A DNA stretch of 64,000 bases from Nocardia sp. XZ_19_385 (GCF_015355755.1 NZ_JACVEE010000001.1:62001-126000), one strand, 5' to 3'. Positions 18,341-32,824 are shown, numbered from the stretch's first letter. A program made the numbers and translations. Notes: a model not told the origin generated them from the letters alone.

Positions 18341-19804
18341 TTGTTGAAGCGTGCCCTCATGGGTGCGGACACCCTGCCCCTGGCCCGCCTCGGCGGGAAC
18401 CCACACCTACTGACCACCGTCGTGTCGCAGCCCGCCCGAATCATCTTGCGCGACGCGATGAAGCAGCCACCCGCATCGCAAGAACAGCTGCCTACCACCG
18501 GGTCTGCCGGTGTGCTGCCTCCCGAGGCAGGCCTGGGCGCGGTGACGCAACCGCATCCGGGCAAAGCTGCCACGCCGATTGCCCGGTCGGTCCGGTCACG
18601 CGCGGTGTCCTCGGTGCTGTTGGTCGAAGGCGATCCGGGAGCCGCCCTGTTAGTGGCGGAACTGGTCGCCGACGGGTCGGCCGAACTCCAGGTGGAGTGG
18701 GTGCGATCGCTAGCGGAGGCAGGTGCGCGACTGGCCACCGGCCTGCCGGATTGTGTGCTGCTCGATCTGCATTTGCCGGATGCCCAGGGGCTCGACGCAT
18801 TGGCGCGGCTGCAGGGGTTCACCGACGAGGTGGCCGTGGTGGTGATGACCGGTCGCGACGAGGAACAGACCGGGTTGGCCGCAGTGGCCGCCGGCGCCCA
18901 GGACTATCTCGTCAAAGGCCGCGTCGAGGCCGAACTGTTCGGCCGCGCCGTGCGATACGCGATTCAGCGTAAGCAAGCCGAGCGCATGTCCGCGGCGCTG
19001 CGGGTCAGCAATCTGCGCGCCGAGGCGAACCTCCGTCTCGAGCGGGGCCTGCTGCCCAAACCGCTGCTGCGGGGCGAGCCCGTCGTGGATGTGGCGGCGC
19101 GGTACCGCCCCGGCCGCGACAACACCTTGCTCAGCGGGGACTTCTACGATGTCGTGCAGGAGGCGGACGGCACCGTGCACGCCCTGATCGGCGACGTGTC
19201 CGGGCACGGTCCGGACGAGGCCGCGATCGGAGTGGGACTCCGGTTGGCTTGGCGCACTTTGGTTTTCAGCGGAGTCACCGGAGTCAGGCAGATGCGCCTG
19301 CTGGAGGAAATCCTCGTCGCCGAGCGGACCGGCCACCACACCTTCGCAACGGTGACCACGGTGTACGCCCCACCAGGAGCCGAATCACTACAGGTGGTGC
19401 GCGCCGGCCACCCGGGGATGCTGGTGCGCTCCCCCACCAAGACCGAGTGGGTCGAAGTTCCGGGCGGTCCCGCACTCGGTTTTCGCCCTGGTCGCGCTGA
19501 ATGGCCCGTCGCGGAGCTGACTTTGGCGGCGGGCTGCGGGCTGATGCTCGTCACCGATGGCTTGTTCGAGGTGCGCGTAGACGACCGGGGCACGCGTCTC
19601 GGCGAAGCCGGGCTGCTGGCTATGGCCAATACCGTGACAGCCGACCAGGCCGCGGATTACCTCGACGAACTGATCGGTGGTGTGGAGTCCGCCGCCGCGT
19701 CGACCGGAGGTTTGGAAGACGACGTGGCGGTCGTGTATTTGCAGTGGCGACATCCTCAGGACTTGCTGCCACCGCCCGGCGGACCCTGGCTCGTCCCCAC
19801 CTGA
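18341..19804 (+). CDS. Response regulator fused to SpoIIE/RsbU-type PP2C phosphatase
   Basis: 487 residues, TTG start supported by GGAGG five bases upstream (18331-18335); ATG 18458 is a weaker alternative. After an unstructured N-terminus (1-88) comes a receiver domain with phospho-Asp142 in LLDLHLPDAQGLDAL and Lys in YLVKGRVE, a short coiled linker, then the phosphatase domain (about 245-470) with metal motifs LSGDFYDVV and GDVSGHGPDEAA and the late DGLFEV. It would dephosphorylate a STAS protein when phosphorylated by a kinase such as the neighbouring hybrid enzyme. Its last 49 bp overlap the last 49 bp of the convergent phosphatase gene. Confidence 0.9.
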   Translation: MLKRALMGADTLPLARLGGNPHLLTTVVSQPARIILRDAMKQPPASQEQLPTTGSAGVLPPEAGLGAVTQPHPGKAATPIARSVRSRAVSSVLLVEGDPGAALLVAELVADGSAELQVEWVRSLAEAGARLATGLPDCVLLDLHLPDAQGLDALARLQGFTDEVAVVVMTGRDEEQTGLAAVAAGAQDYLVKGRVEAELFGRAVRYAIQRKQAERMSAALRVSNLRAEANLRLERGLLPKPLLRGEPVVDVAARYRPGRDNTLLSGDFYDVVQEADGTVHALIGDVSGHGPDEAAIGVGLRLAWRTLVFSGVTGVRQMRLLEEILVAERTGHHTFATVTTVYAPPGAESLQVVRAGHPGMLVRSPTKTEWVEVPGGPALGFRPGRAEWPVAELTLAAGCGLMLVTDGLFEVRVDDRGTRLGEAGLLAMANTVTADQAADYLDELIGGVESAAASTGGLEDDVAVVYLQWRHPQDLLPPPGGPWLVPT

Positions 19805-22145
19805 ATCCCGACCACACAGGTGTCGTCGTCGGTGTCGGCGTCGCTGCTGTCGAGCAGATGGTCCAGGCGATCGTCGAGGGTCCCGGTGAATTCGGCCGAG
19901 ACGGTCAGCAGCCGTTCCACACAGTGGTCCAACTCCCGGTCGCGGCGCTCGATCAGTCCGTCGGTGTAGAGCAGGAGGGTGTCGTCCGGCTCGAGCTGGA
20001 TCTCGCCTTCCTCATAGGTGGCTTCCGCCACGGCGCCGAGGATCATGCCCCCGATCTCCGGGAGGCAGGACGCTTCGCCATCCCGGATCAGCACCGGCGG
20101 CAGGTGGCCCGCCCGAGCCCAGCGCAGGATCCGGGTCTGCGGGTCGTAGAGGCCGCAGATCGCTGTGGCGAAGATGCTGTCGGTGAGGTGATGCGCCACC
20201 AGGTTCAGCCAGGCCATCATCTGGCCCGGCCCGGCCCCGGTGGCAGCGAGACCGCGGAGCGCGTTGCGCAGCACCACCATTCCGGTCGCCGCCGTGATGC
20301 CGTGACCGGTGATGTCACCGACCGACACCAGGATCTCCTTGGTCGGCAGCACCAGCGTGTCGTACCAGTCGCCGCCGACGAGATGTTCCTGTTCGGTGGG
20401 CCGGTAGCGCACCGCGATGCGCAATCCGAAGGCGTCGGTGGACGGCTGGGTGTCCGGCATGATCGCCTGCTGAAGCTGCCGCGCCAGGTGACTCTGCTCG
20501 GCGGCGTGCGCCTCGGTATCGGTCAGCCGGTCGCGCGTGGCCGACAACGCGATCTCGGTCCAGTGCTGGGCCGAGACGTCCTGGTAGGCGCCGCGAATGG
20601 CCAGCAGGTGCCCGGCCGAGTCGAGCGCCGGTTCGGCGATGATCCGAATGTGCCGGGTCACCCCGTCGGAACGGATCAGGCGGCAGGCGGTGGAGGCGGG
20701 GCGGCGATAGCGCAGCAGGGTCCGCAGGAACCGCCGCACCGCGTCGGTGTCGGCATCGTGGACGTGCCCGGGCAACTCCGCCAGCGGAATCGGGTCGGCC
20801 CCGGCAGCAAGCCCGTAGAGGGCGAAAATCTGGTCGCTCCAAGTGATCTCGCTGGTAGCCGCGTTCTCCTCGAACCCCCCGACCCGGCCCAGACGCTGGG
20901 CATGCTGGAGCAGGGCGGCCAGCCGGGCCGCCTGATCCTCTACCCGCCACACCACCAGCACCGCGTCGCCGTGGCGGCTGATGCTGAGCGCGGCCGCGAC
21001 GGTCAGCGGAATCTGGTCGACCAGTTCGGTCAGCATCACACGATCGGCGCGATAGGTGTCGCCGGTGGCGAAGACGTGCTCGATCCGCTCGAACAATTGG
21101 CCCTCGGTGCCGGCCATCGGATACATCTCGAGCAGCAGCGAGCCCTGGATCAGGCCACGCGGGCGGCCCGCCAGATCCACGAAACAGGTGTTGACGTGAT
21201 GGATGCGGAAGTCGGCCAGCGCACCCTGCTCGTCGAGATGAGGCACCATCACCAGACACGGATCGAACAAGCCGTCGGCCAGCCGCACCAGCTCGGCGAC
21301 GTCCTGCCGGTGCGCCGCCCACACGGCGGCCAGATCCGACTCCAGAGTGTGCGCGCACAGCTCGGCCAGCGCTTCCATCTGGCGATGTATTTGCGTGGGC
21401 TGCAACTCGATCGGCCGCGGCCAGCAGATCTCGAGCACGCCCAGCAATTTGCCACCGGCGGCCACCGGAATCGCCGCGCGGCCACCGCTCCGGTCGCCGA
21501 TGGACGGCAGCCCGGACAGGCTCAGGTCCTCGATCCATTGCGCATCGCGCCGCACCATCGCCTGCCGCGCCGGGGTTGCCACCCCCGGCGGCACATAGCG
21601 CCACCGCTCGGCCTCGTGCGCGCTGATCCCCGCGAAACCCGCCAGGGTCAGCGAGGAATCGGTGCCCGCGGACCAGATCGCCACCGCCGTCGCACCCAAT
21701 GGCGCGACGGCGTGTTCGAGGACGGACTCGGCCACCCGCTGGGTGTCCCCCGCCGCCAGCAACCCGCTTTCGGCGGTGCGCAGCCTGACCACCGTGGTCG
21801 ACTCGTCCGGCGTGGCGGTGCTGAGCAGAAACTCCCCCACCGCCGCGCTGACTTTGTCCTGCGCCGCCTGGTTGACCAGCTCGGCCGCCAGCTCGAGCGC
21901 CGTCACCCCGGCTTGCTCGGACAGGATGTCCAGCTGATTGGCGGCCTCCGCGGGCCCGCATCGAAGGCGTTCGACCAGAACACCTTTGGCCATCTCGATC
22001 AGCGCCCGCCCGTCCGCGGTGGCTTGGGCCTGCTGGACCTGCTTGCGTAGCCGCTCCACAGTCGCCGCGAGGCGGGTGACAACGGGCTGGGTGGCCGAAG
22101 GCCCGCTCGGCCGCTCCACGGCGATGTCGCCGGTGTCCGGATCAC

Positions 22146-22149
<4 letters not shown>
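19756..22149 (-). CDS. ANTAR-GAF-PAS-PAS-SpoIIE phosphatase
   Basis: 797 residues from ATG 22149. Order: short coiled coil and ANTAR (about 25-95, LIEMAKGVLVERLRCG), GAF (about 115-275), two PAS-like regions (about 295-400 and 415-535, the second with FALYGLAAGADP and GAYQDVSAQHW), a coiled linker, then a PP2C/SpoIIE domain (about 570-785: VGGDWYDTLVLP, GDITGHGITAA, LLLYTDGLIE). ATGA overlaps the stop of the giant hybrid kinase, so both are made from one mRNA. An RNA-binding ANTAR at the N-terminus of a stress phosphatase is an uncommon order and could link antitermination to sigma-factor release. Confidence 0.9.
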
Positions 22150-26645
<4,496 letters not shown>

Positions 26646-26876
26646 TCCTCATCCTTGTTGGTCGACCGATCAGAACCGAACACGTCTCCGGCCCGGGTGG
26701 ACACGCCGAGCCGCCGCGACGCCACACGAGAGATCGGCGACGAGCGATGGTCGCCGACTGCGGAAGACCCACCCGGAGGTGACTTTACGCCCTGCGCGTT
26801 CTCGGTGAACCCCACTCCAGGTGCGGTAGATTCGACTGATCCACAACCCCTCGACCGCGCGCGGAGTATCGAGAAC

Positions 26877-27242
26877 ATGACAGCTGGGGCCAATGCGAGG
26901 GATTTGCGGGTGCAGCACCAATTGCTGTCGACCGCCGCGGTGCTCACCGTCGAAGGTGAAGTCGACCTGAGCTCGGCGCCGGAGCTGCAGAGCGCCACCG
27001 ACGAAGCGTTGCGGGCCGGCCGATCAGTGCTGGTCATGGATCTCTCGGGGGTCACGTTCTTCGGTTCCGCGGGCCTGAATGTCTTGATCCGCGCCCTGCG
27101 CGTACTCCCCCCGAACGGGCTGCGCGTGGTCATCTCCGCCCCTGTCCAGCGAGCGATCGAAGTCACCGGCCTCGACAGCCAGATCCCGTTGCGGACAACC
27201 TTGGAGCAAGCGCTAGAGGTCTCGTCCGAACCGCTGCACTGA
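26877..27242 (+). CDS. STAS-domain anti-sigma factor antagonist
   Basis: 121 residues, a single STAS domain. Phospho-acceptor loop FFGSAGLNVL has Ser64, the residue a RsbW-like kinase would phosphorylate. It faces away from the hybrid kinase gene with 231 bp between, a region that must hold two promoters. GGAG lies about 9 bases before the ATG. A strong hairpin follows the stop. The plus frame is open far upstream (to 22383) only because it lies antisense to the kinase. Confidence 0.86.
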   Translation: MTAGANARDLRVQHQLLSTAAVLTVEGEVDLSSAPELQSATDEALRAGRSVLVMDLSGVTFFGSAGLNVLIRALRVLPPNGLRVVISAPVQRAIEVTGLDSQIPLRTTLEQALEVSSEPLH

Positions 27243-27250
27243 CCGCCGCC

Positions 27251-27278
27251 GTGGTGGTCACGCGCCGGTGACCACCAC
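27251..27278. terminator. Bidirectional hairpin between convergent genes
   Basis: Perfect 11-bp arms GTGGTGGTCAC and GTGACCACCAC with a 6-base loop, placed exactly between the stop of the STAS gene (27242) and the stop of the convergent MEDS gene (27284). There is no T tract, which is usual for high-GC actinobacterial terminators. Confidence 0.65.
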
Positions 27279-27283
27279 AGTTC

Positions 27284-28213
27284 TCAGAGGCTGAGGTAGA
27301 AGCGAATCGTCGTGCCCGCGTCGCTGGTGTGCACGCGCACCAGATCCGCCATGTAATGGACCAGAATCAGGCCTCTGCCGCCCATCTGTCCCCGCGCGGG
27401 CGGCTTGCGGCCGGCCAGCGGATCCGGCATCCGGCCGCCGTCGCGAACCTCACACACCAGCTGCCCCGGTTCGGCCCAGATCGCGAGCTGCCCACGGCCA
27501 CCGCCGTGCACCACACTGTTGGTCGTGAGTTCGCCGACCGCCAGCTCGGCATCCTGCAACCGCGTACCCCCGAGACCCAGCCGCCCGGCTTCCGCGACAG
27601 CGAAGGCCCGAACAGCCCTGAGTTCCGCTTCGGCGAAGGAGAAGACAGCGGCGCCCGGCGCCGGCACGAGCGGCTCGTTGTAGCGGGCCACGATCGCCTG
27701 CCAGTCGTAGGTGTCGCTGGCGTACTCGCGCCCCTGACTGATGAGGGTGGGGTGGGTGACCCGCGCGTCGGCCAATACGGCCGGGTCCAAACGGGTTTCG
27801 TCGTAAGGGCACAGGATCGTCACCGGGCGGCCCTCGAAGGCCGCGTTGATCAACGCTTCGTGTTGCGCGCACGCGGGATATTCCACCTCGCTGCGCCCCG
27901 CCCAGATCGGCTCGCCGATGATCCGCACCCGTCCCTGCGGGTGCGCGTCGGCGAATCCGCGGAGCACCTTGGGGATGATCCGGCCCGGATTGCGCCCGGC
28001 ATCGGTCATGTCGAGAAACAGGATGTTCTCGGCGTCCGAGCCCAACCCGCTCTTGATCAGTTCCAGGTTCGGTCCGGGCACCGCGACGGCCACCGGTTCA
28101 CCCGCCGCGATGCCCTCGCGCAGGAACGACACGGTGTGCTGGGTGTACTCCTCCGCGTTGCGGTAGAACAGGGCGGGGTGCACGAACGCCTCGCTTGCGG
28201 CAACTGCGCTCAT
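27284..28213 (-). CDS. MEDS-domain sensor fused to RsbW-like kinase
   Basis: 309 residues. The N-terminal part (about 5-180) resembles the MEDS (DcmR-type) sensor domain: HPALFYRNAEEYTQHTVSFL, then VRIIGEPIWAGRS and TILCPYDE. The C-terminal 110 residues are a GHKL kinase with ELAVGELTTNSVVHGG, VCEVRDGGRMPDP and GGRGLILVHYMAD. It is coupled by ATGA to the STAS gene before it (28210), a classic antagonist-kinase pair. MEDS domains are thought to sense small carbon compounds; the ligand here is unknown. Confidence 0.87.
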   Translation of the reverse strand: MSAVAASEAFVHPALFYRNAEEYTQHTVSFLREGIAAGEPVAVAVPGPNLELIKSGLGSDAENILFLDMTDAGRNPGRIIPKVLRGFADAHPQGRVRIIGEPIWAGRSEVEYPACAQHEALINAAFEGRPVTILCPYDETRLDPAVLADARVTHPTLISQGREYASDTYDWQAIVARYNEPLVPAPGAAVFSFAEAELRAVRAFAVAEAGRLGLGGTRLQDAELAVGELTTNSVVHGGGRGQLAIWAEPGQLVCEVRDGGRMPDPLAGRKPPARGQMGGRGLILVHYMADLVRVHTSDAGTTIRFYLSL

Positions 28214-28515
28214 CGTGGCGTCACCTCGATTCGCAGGTTCGGCCAGAACATCTCTAGGACACGCGGCAAATGTGAAGGCGGTCGTTCGACCACGACCCGC
28301 CCGGCGGGCAAGTCCATCACGGTCACCGCCAGCGCCGTCGCTCCGGACACATCGATGAAGGCCACATCCGACAGCTCGATGAACGACACGTCGGTATGGC
28401 GCTCGGCCAACTCGGCCAGGGCATCCTCCCAGGAGGATCGGGTGACCGCGGTGATCTCACCACTGGCACGCACCCCGGGACGATCAGGCAACGGCATTAC
28501 CTCCAAGGCGGTCAT
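28210..28515 (-). CDS. STAS-domain antagonist, partner of the MEDS kinase
   Basis: 101 residues from ATG 28515 (GTG 28524 is an alternative). STAS fold with the phospho loop FIDVSGATAL, one Ser available. GGGGGTG lies about 7 bases before the ATG. Overlaps the MEDS-kinase gene by ATGA, so the two proteins are made in similar amounts, as expected of an antagonist and its kinase. Confidence 0.82.
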   Translation of the reverse strand: MTALEVMPLPDRPGVRASGEITAVTRSSWEDALAELAERHTDVSFIELSDVAFIDVSGATALAVTVMDLPAGRVVVERPPSHLPRVLEMFWPNLRIEVTPR

Positions 28516-28765
28516 CCTGCGCACCCCCAGTCGAGCGCTTCGGACTCAGCCGCCGTACGTGGAGCATCCACGCTCGGACTCCTTCATCACGGTTGGCCGC
28601 CACGACTGTCGCCATTGCGACTGGCAGCAGGAGGATTCTTCCAGTCGCCTACTGTATCCCGGCCGCGCGGGCCGGTTGTCACCCAAGGGGGTAACTGGAG
28701 CGGGCCGGGAAATCGGTAGCATCGTCGTGCGAGCTCGTAACCCCTGGACTCGAGCGGAATGAGCA

Positions 28766-29047
28766 GTGGCGATGGTCGGTATCACCGCGTTCGACGCATT
28801 GGCCCAGATCAGCGACGCATCTCCGGAAGCGCCGCCGGTCGCGGAGCAGCTCCAGCAGATGCTCGACTATTTGACCTGGCTCGTGCTGGGGTCCGGCGTT
28901 CTCGCAATCGCGTTCGCGGGCGGCAAGTTCGCCTGGGAGAAGTGGACCGGCAGCTGGCTGGAATCACCGAAGATCGTGGCCGGAGCCATGATCGGCGGCC
29001 TGCTCGCTACCAGCGCCGGAACCATCATGAACACACTGCTCACCTGA
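28766..29047 (+). CDS. Small two-helix membrane protein
   Basis: 93 residues, GTG start. Hydrophobic segments at about 33-53 (YLTWLVLGSGVLAIAFAGG) and 69-92 (IVAGAMIGGLLATSAGTIMN), joined by a short Trp/Lys-rich loop. The two-helix layout recalls TrbC/VirB2-like pilins, but there is no conjugation gene nearby, so I assign no function. It sits 30 bp before a STAS gene in the same direction, and may anchor part of the stress-signalling island to the membrane (inference). Confidence 0.65.
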   Translation: MAMVGITAFDALAQISDASPEAPPVAEQLQQMLDYLTWLVLGSGVLAIAFAGGKFAWEKWTGSWLESPKIVAGAMIGGLLATSAGTIMNTLLT

Positions 29048-29077
29048 GGACAGGATCCAGCCGACCTAGGAGTTCGG

Positions 29078-29521
29078 ATGCTCCGTAGATCAGGAACGAT
29101 CACAGTCGATTTCGAAGATCAGCACGAGCCCGGGTGCATCCTCGTCGTCACCGGTGAGGTGGACGCGCACACCACCCCTTGCCTGGCCGGCGCGCTGGAA
29201 CGCACCCTGCACGAGCATCCGGCCCGAGTCCTGGTGGACCTGAGCGACGTGTTGTTCATGGACGCGGCCGGGCTGGTCGCGCTGGCGTCGGCCAATGCCA
29301 GCGCGTGGCCGCATACGGTGTTCGCGGTGATCGCGACCGGCGCCGCGGCGCGGCCGTTGCAGGTAACCGGTCTGGACTCCGCGATTGCGGTCTACCCGCA
29401 CCGGTCGATGGCCCTGGCCTGCACCGCCGACGCCCTCGAGTTGCCCGATCGCGTAGCGCGGGGCGCCGCAGGCCTTTTCGACTCCGCGCTGGGTCAGCCC
29501 GCGCCGGTCCGGTCGGCGTGA
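29078..29521 (+). CDS. STAS-domain protein lacking the phospho-acceptor Ser
   Basis: 147 residues. STAS core up to about residue 112, then a 35-residue tail. The phospho loop reads FMDAAGLVAL, with Ala at both positions where SpoIIAA/RsbV proteins have Ser or Thr. A RsbW-type kinase could therefore not inactivate it at the usual site, so it may be a constitutively active antagonist or serve another purpose. It ends 1 bp before the debranching-enzyme start, implying one transcript. Confidence 0.83.
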   Translation: MLRRSGTITVDFEDQHEPGCILVVTGEVDAHTTPCLAGALERTLHEHPARVLVDLSDVLFMDAAGLVALASANASAWPHTVFAVIATGAAARPLQVTGLDSAIAVYPHRSMALACTADALELPDRVARGAAGLFDSALGQPAPVRSA

Positions 29522-29522
29522 C

Positions 29523-31610
29523 ATGAGTAACGGACAGCCGCCACCCACGAACGGCGGCGGCACGGTGACCATGGTCGAGGCCGGCACGTTCTGCCTGTCG
29601 GATCAGCTCGGCGACATCCACGGCGGACTGGCCCAAGGGTTCTTCTACCGGGACGCGCGCGTACTCAGCCGCTGGGAGCTGCGTTTGGACGGCCACATCC
29701 TGGAGCAGCTCGCGGTCCTGCCCGCCGAGGCATTCCGGACCACGTTCATCGCGCGCGTACCGCCCCGCCCGGGTCTCGCCGACGCCACGGTTCTGGTGCT
29801 GCGGCAGCGGATCATCGGCGAGGGCATGCACGAGAACATCGTGATCCGCAATCTGGGTGACGAGGACACGGCATTGACGATCACGCTGTCCGCCGACTCC
29901 GATTTCGCCGATCTGTTCTCGGTCAAGGACGGCCGGTTGAACACCACCGGATGCGAGATGACCGCCACCGACGGCGCGCTGCGGCTGGCCGACCGCGAAG
30001 ACACCGGCCTCGGGCTGTTGATCACCGCGACCGGCGCCCCGATCATCCATCCGGGCACCCTGACCTGGCACGTGGTCGTACCGAGTCAGGGCAGCTGGCA
30101 GAGTGCGGTCGAATGCCAGCCGGTGGTGGGACACCAGGCCGTTCCGGTCAACGTCCACGACGACAACGAGACCAGCCCCTCGGGCAAAATCCGGCAGTGG
30201 CGAGCCAATGCCACCAGCCTGACCGCCGACGGCCCCGGCCTGAACACCATCCTGCAGCGCACGGAAAGCGATCTCGGCGCCTTGCGCATGACCGACGCCG
30301 AGGACGGCTCGGAGTACGTGGCCGCGGGCGCGCCATGGTTCATGGCCCTGTTCGGCCGCGACAGCTTGATCACCTCGTGGATGTCGCTGCTCCTGGACTC
30401 CGACCTGGCCCTTGGCACCCTGCGGCGGCTGGCGAAACTGCAAGGGCGCAAACAGGATCCGCTCACCGAGGAGGAGCCGGGGCGCATCATGCACGAGATG
30501 CGGTACGGCCCGAAAGGCGATCAGGTCCTCGGCGGCAGCGTCTATTACGGCACGGTCGACGCGGCCCCGCTGTTCGTGATGCTGCTGGCCGAATGCTGGC
30601 GCTGGGGTGTCGAGCAGAGCGCTGTCGAAGAGTTGCTGCCCGCCGCCGACGCCGCGCTGGCCTGGATCGACGAATTCGGTGACGCCGACGGTGACGGGTT
30701 CGTCGAGTATCGGCGCAAAACCGATCGGGGCCTGGCCAATCAAGGCTGGAAGGACAGTTGGGACGCGATCAGTTTCGCGGAGGGGCAGCTCGCGGATCCG
30801 CCCATCGCGCTGTGCGAGGTGCAGGGCTATGTCTATGCGGCGCGGCTGGGCCGGGCGGAGCTGGCGGAGGCCTTCGGCGACCTCGACGCCGCGACCCGGC
30901 TGCGCGCACAGGCCCAAGACCTGCGACTCCGTTTCGATGAGGCGTTCTGGATGCCCGAGTCCGGCTGCTACGCACTCGCACTGGACCGGAAGAAGCGGCA
31001 GGTCGACGCCATCACCAGCAATGTCGCGCACTGTTTGTGGACCGGCATCGTTCCCGACGAACGGGCCGCGGCTGCCATCGCCCGCCTGGCCGCGCCGGAC
31101 ATGAACAGCGGTTTCGGCCTGCGCACCCTGTCCTCGCAGATGGGGCGCTACAACCCGATGGGCTATCACACCGGCTCGGTCTGGCCGCACGATACGGCGA
31201 TCGCGGTCGCCGGTCTGCTTCGCTACCAGCACATTCCGGGCGCTGTGGAGTTGGCGCAACAACTCTCCGCCGGACTCGTCGAAGCCGTGCTGGCGTTCGG
31301 CGGGCGGCCGCCGGAATTGTTCTGCGGTTTCGCCCGCGAGGATTTGTGGCTGCCGGTGCCGTATCCGACGTCGTGTTCGCCGCAGGCGTGGGCCAGCGCG
31401 TCGCCATTGCTGATCATGCGCTCGTTTCTGGGGTTGGCGCCGTCGGTGCCCGAGCGCGAACTCACCGTCACGCCGCGGTTGCCCGCGCGGGCAGGACAGA
31501 TGCGGCTGGCGGATCTTCGGCTCGGTTCGGCGACAGTCACTCTCGTCGCCGAGGGATCGACGGTGAAGGTCGACGGGTTGCCCCCGGATTGGCAGCTGGA
31601 GCAGTCCTAG
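29523..31610 (+). CDS. Glycogen-debranching/amylo-alpha-1,6-glucosidase family enzyme
   Basis: 695 residues. The N-terminal beta-sandwich (about 12-205) is the glycogen-debranching N-terminal domain. The rest is an (alpha/alpha)6 barrel with WFMALFGRDSLITSW (about 277), NQGWKDSWDAISFAEG (about 406) containing a likely catalytic Asp, and PELFCGFAREDLWLPVPYPTSC near 600. Members cleave alpha-1,6 branches in storage polysaccharide or trehalose/maltose-like glycosides. Its position directly behind STAS and membrane genes is unusual and suggests that carbohydrate storage is controlled with the stress response. The convergent ROK gene ends 12 bp downstream. Confidence 0.86.
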   Translation: MSNGQPPPTNGGGTVTMVEAGTFCLSDQLGDIHGGLAQGFFYRDARVLSRWELRLDGHILEQLAVLPAEAFRTTFIARVPPRPGLADATVLVLRQRIIGEGMHENIVIRNLGDEDTALTITLSADSDFADLFSVKDGRLNTTGCEMTATDGALRLADREDTGLGLLITATGAPIIHPGTLTWHVVVPSQGSWQSAVECQPVVGHQAVPVNVHDDNETSPSGKIRQWRANATSLTADGPGLNTILQRTESDLGALRMTDAEDGSEYVAAGAPWFMALFGRDSLITSWMSLLLDSDLALGTLRRLAKLQGRKQDPLTEEEPGRIMHEMRYGPKGDQVLGGSVYYGTVDAAPLFVMLLAECWRWGVEQSAVEELLPAADAALAWIDEFGDADGDGFVEYRRKTDRGLANQGWKDSWDAISFAEGQLADPPIALCEVQGYVYAARLGRAELAEAFGDLDAATRLRAQAQDLRLRFDEAFWMPESGCYALALDRKKRQVDAITSNVAHCLWTGIVPDERAAAAIARLAAPDMNSGFGLRTLSSQMGRYNPMGYHTGSVWPHDTAIAVAGLLRYQHIPGAVELAQQLSAGLVEAVLAFGGRPPELFCGFAREDLWLPVPYPTSCSPQAWASASPLLIMRSFLGLAPSVPERELTVTPRLPARAGQMRLADLRLGSATVTLVAEGSTVKVDGLPPDWQLEQS

Positions 31611-31621
31611 CGCCCTTCGTG

Positions 31622-32824
31622 CTAAGCCGTCGTCGTGGAGAAAACCCCTTCGCGAGCCCGTTCCAAGGCGGCGTGCAGGGCTCCGCGCAGCACCGGATTG
31701 CCTTCGACCTCGGTCGTCGCCACGCGCGGCCGGGTGGGTGATATCCGGGCCACGGCCCGCTCCACTCGATCGGCCAGCGCAGCACCTCCGGCCTGGCCGA
31801 GTGCGCCCGCGAGGACCAGCAGACCCGGATCGAGCACGATGTTCACCGCTGCGGCGCCGTAGGACAGCCGCCGGGCCAACTCGTCCAGGAAGGCGTCGCC
31901 CCGCTGGTCTCCGTTCTGCTCGGCGGTGACCGCGGACTGGACCGCCTGCGCCGCGGACTGCTCGGCGAAACCGTGTGCGCGGGAGAGGTTTCCGATCTCG
32001 TCGGCGTTCATCAGCGAAGCGAAGCCGCCTGCCAGCTTGGTCATGCCCCCGGTGGCGGACTCGGTGACCCCTTCGGGCAGCGGCACTCCCGGCACCGGCA
32101 GATAGCCGATTTCTCCCGCGCCCCCGGACACCCCGCGGTGCAGCCGCCCGCCGAGGGTGACGGCGAGACCGATGCCGCGGTCGATCCAGAGCAGGGCGAA
32201 GTCTTCGTGGCCCTGCGCCACGCCGTACGCGCGCTCGGCAAGAGCGACCAGGTTCACGTCGTTCTCGATCACCACCGGGCGGCGCAGGTCCGAGCGCAGG
32301 GCCGCCAGGACACCTTCGTGCCAGGCGGGCAGGTCGAAGGCGAACTGCACGTCTCCGGTGCGCGGGTCGACCACGCCGGGGGTGCCGATCACGAAATCGC
32401 TGAGCTGGTCGATCGAAACGTCCGCGCGCTCACAGGCTTTCAGCACCGCGAGATGGACCACCGCCACCGGATCCTCGGCATCGCTGGGGTCGACCGTCAC
32501 CTGGCTCACCAAAGTGCCTGTGATGTCGGCGATTCCGGCCGTCACCACGCGCGGCCCGACATCGACACCGGCGACATGCGCGCTGCCCGGAGTGATGGCG
32601 TAGAGGACGGCATTCGGACCGCGCCCGCCGGCCTGCGTACCGACGACCTGGACCAGGCGCCGCGCCTTCAGGCGGTTCAGCAACTCGGCGGCGGTGACCT
32701 TGGAAAGGCCGGTGCGCTCGCCGATCTGGGCGCGGGTCAGCGGACCCGCGCTGAGCAGCGCCTCCAGCGCCGCGCGGTCGTTGAGCGCGCGGAGCAGTCG
32801 AGGAGTACCCGGTCCCGGTGCCAT
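31622..32824 (-). CDS. ROK-family transcriptional repressor of the adjacent sugar operon
   Basis: 400 residues. Winged helix-turn-helix at about 15-75 (LTRAQIGERTGLSKVTAAELLNRL), then an actin-like sugar-kinase fold (about 85-395) with VAGVDVGPRVVTAGIADITG. The CxCGxxGCxE zinc cluster common in ROK proteins is absent; its place reads GEIGYLPVPGVPLPEG. ATG 32824 has GGAAGGGG just upstream. The gene diverges from the sugar ABC operon, and a palindrome lies between them, fitting a repressor released by the imported sugar. Confidence 0.88.
   Translation of the reverse strand: MAPGPGTPRLLRALNDRAALEALLSAGPLTRAQIGERTGLSKVTAAELLNRLKARRLVQVVGTQAGGRGPNAVLYAITPGSAHVAGVDVGPRVVTAGIADITGTLVSQVTVDPSDAEDPVAVVHLAVLKACERADVSIDQLSDFVIGTPGVVDPRTGDVQFAFDLPAWHEGVLAALRSDLRRPVVIENDVNLVALAERAYGVAQGHEDFALLWIDRGIGLAVTLGGRLHRGVSGGAGEIGYLPVPGVPLPEGVTESATGGMTKLAGGFASLMNADEIGNLSRAHGFAEQSAAQAVQSAVTAEQNGDQRGDAFLDELARRLSYGAAAVNIVLDPGLLVLAGALGQAGGAALADRVERAVARISPTRPRVATTEVEGNPVLRGALHAALERAREGVFSTTTA

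Noticed and set aside
19501..22050. An 849-codon plus-strand frame opposite the ANTAR-GAF-PAS phosphatase.
   Set aside because: Low-complexity His/Arg/Gln-rich translation with no domain; it is the shadow of the phosphatase gene, as expected in high-GC DNA.
28766..29047. Two-helix protein as part of a conjugation system.
   Set aside because: Only the general layout resembles TrbC/VirB2; no other transfer gene is present.
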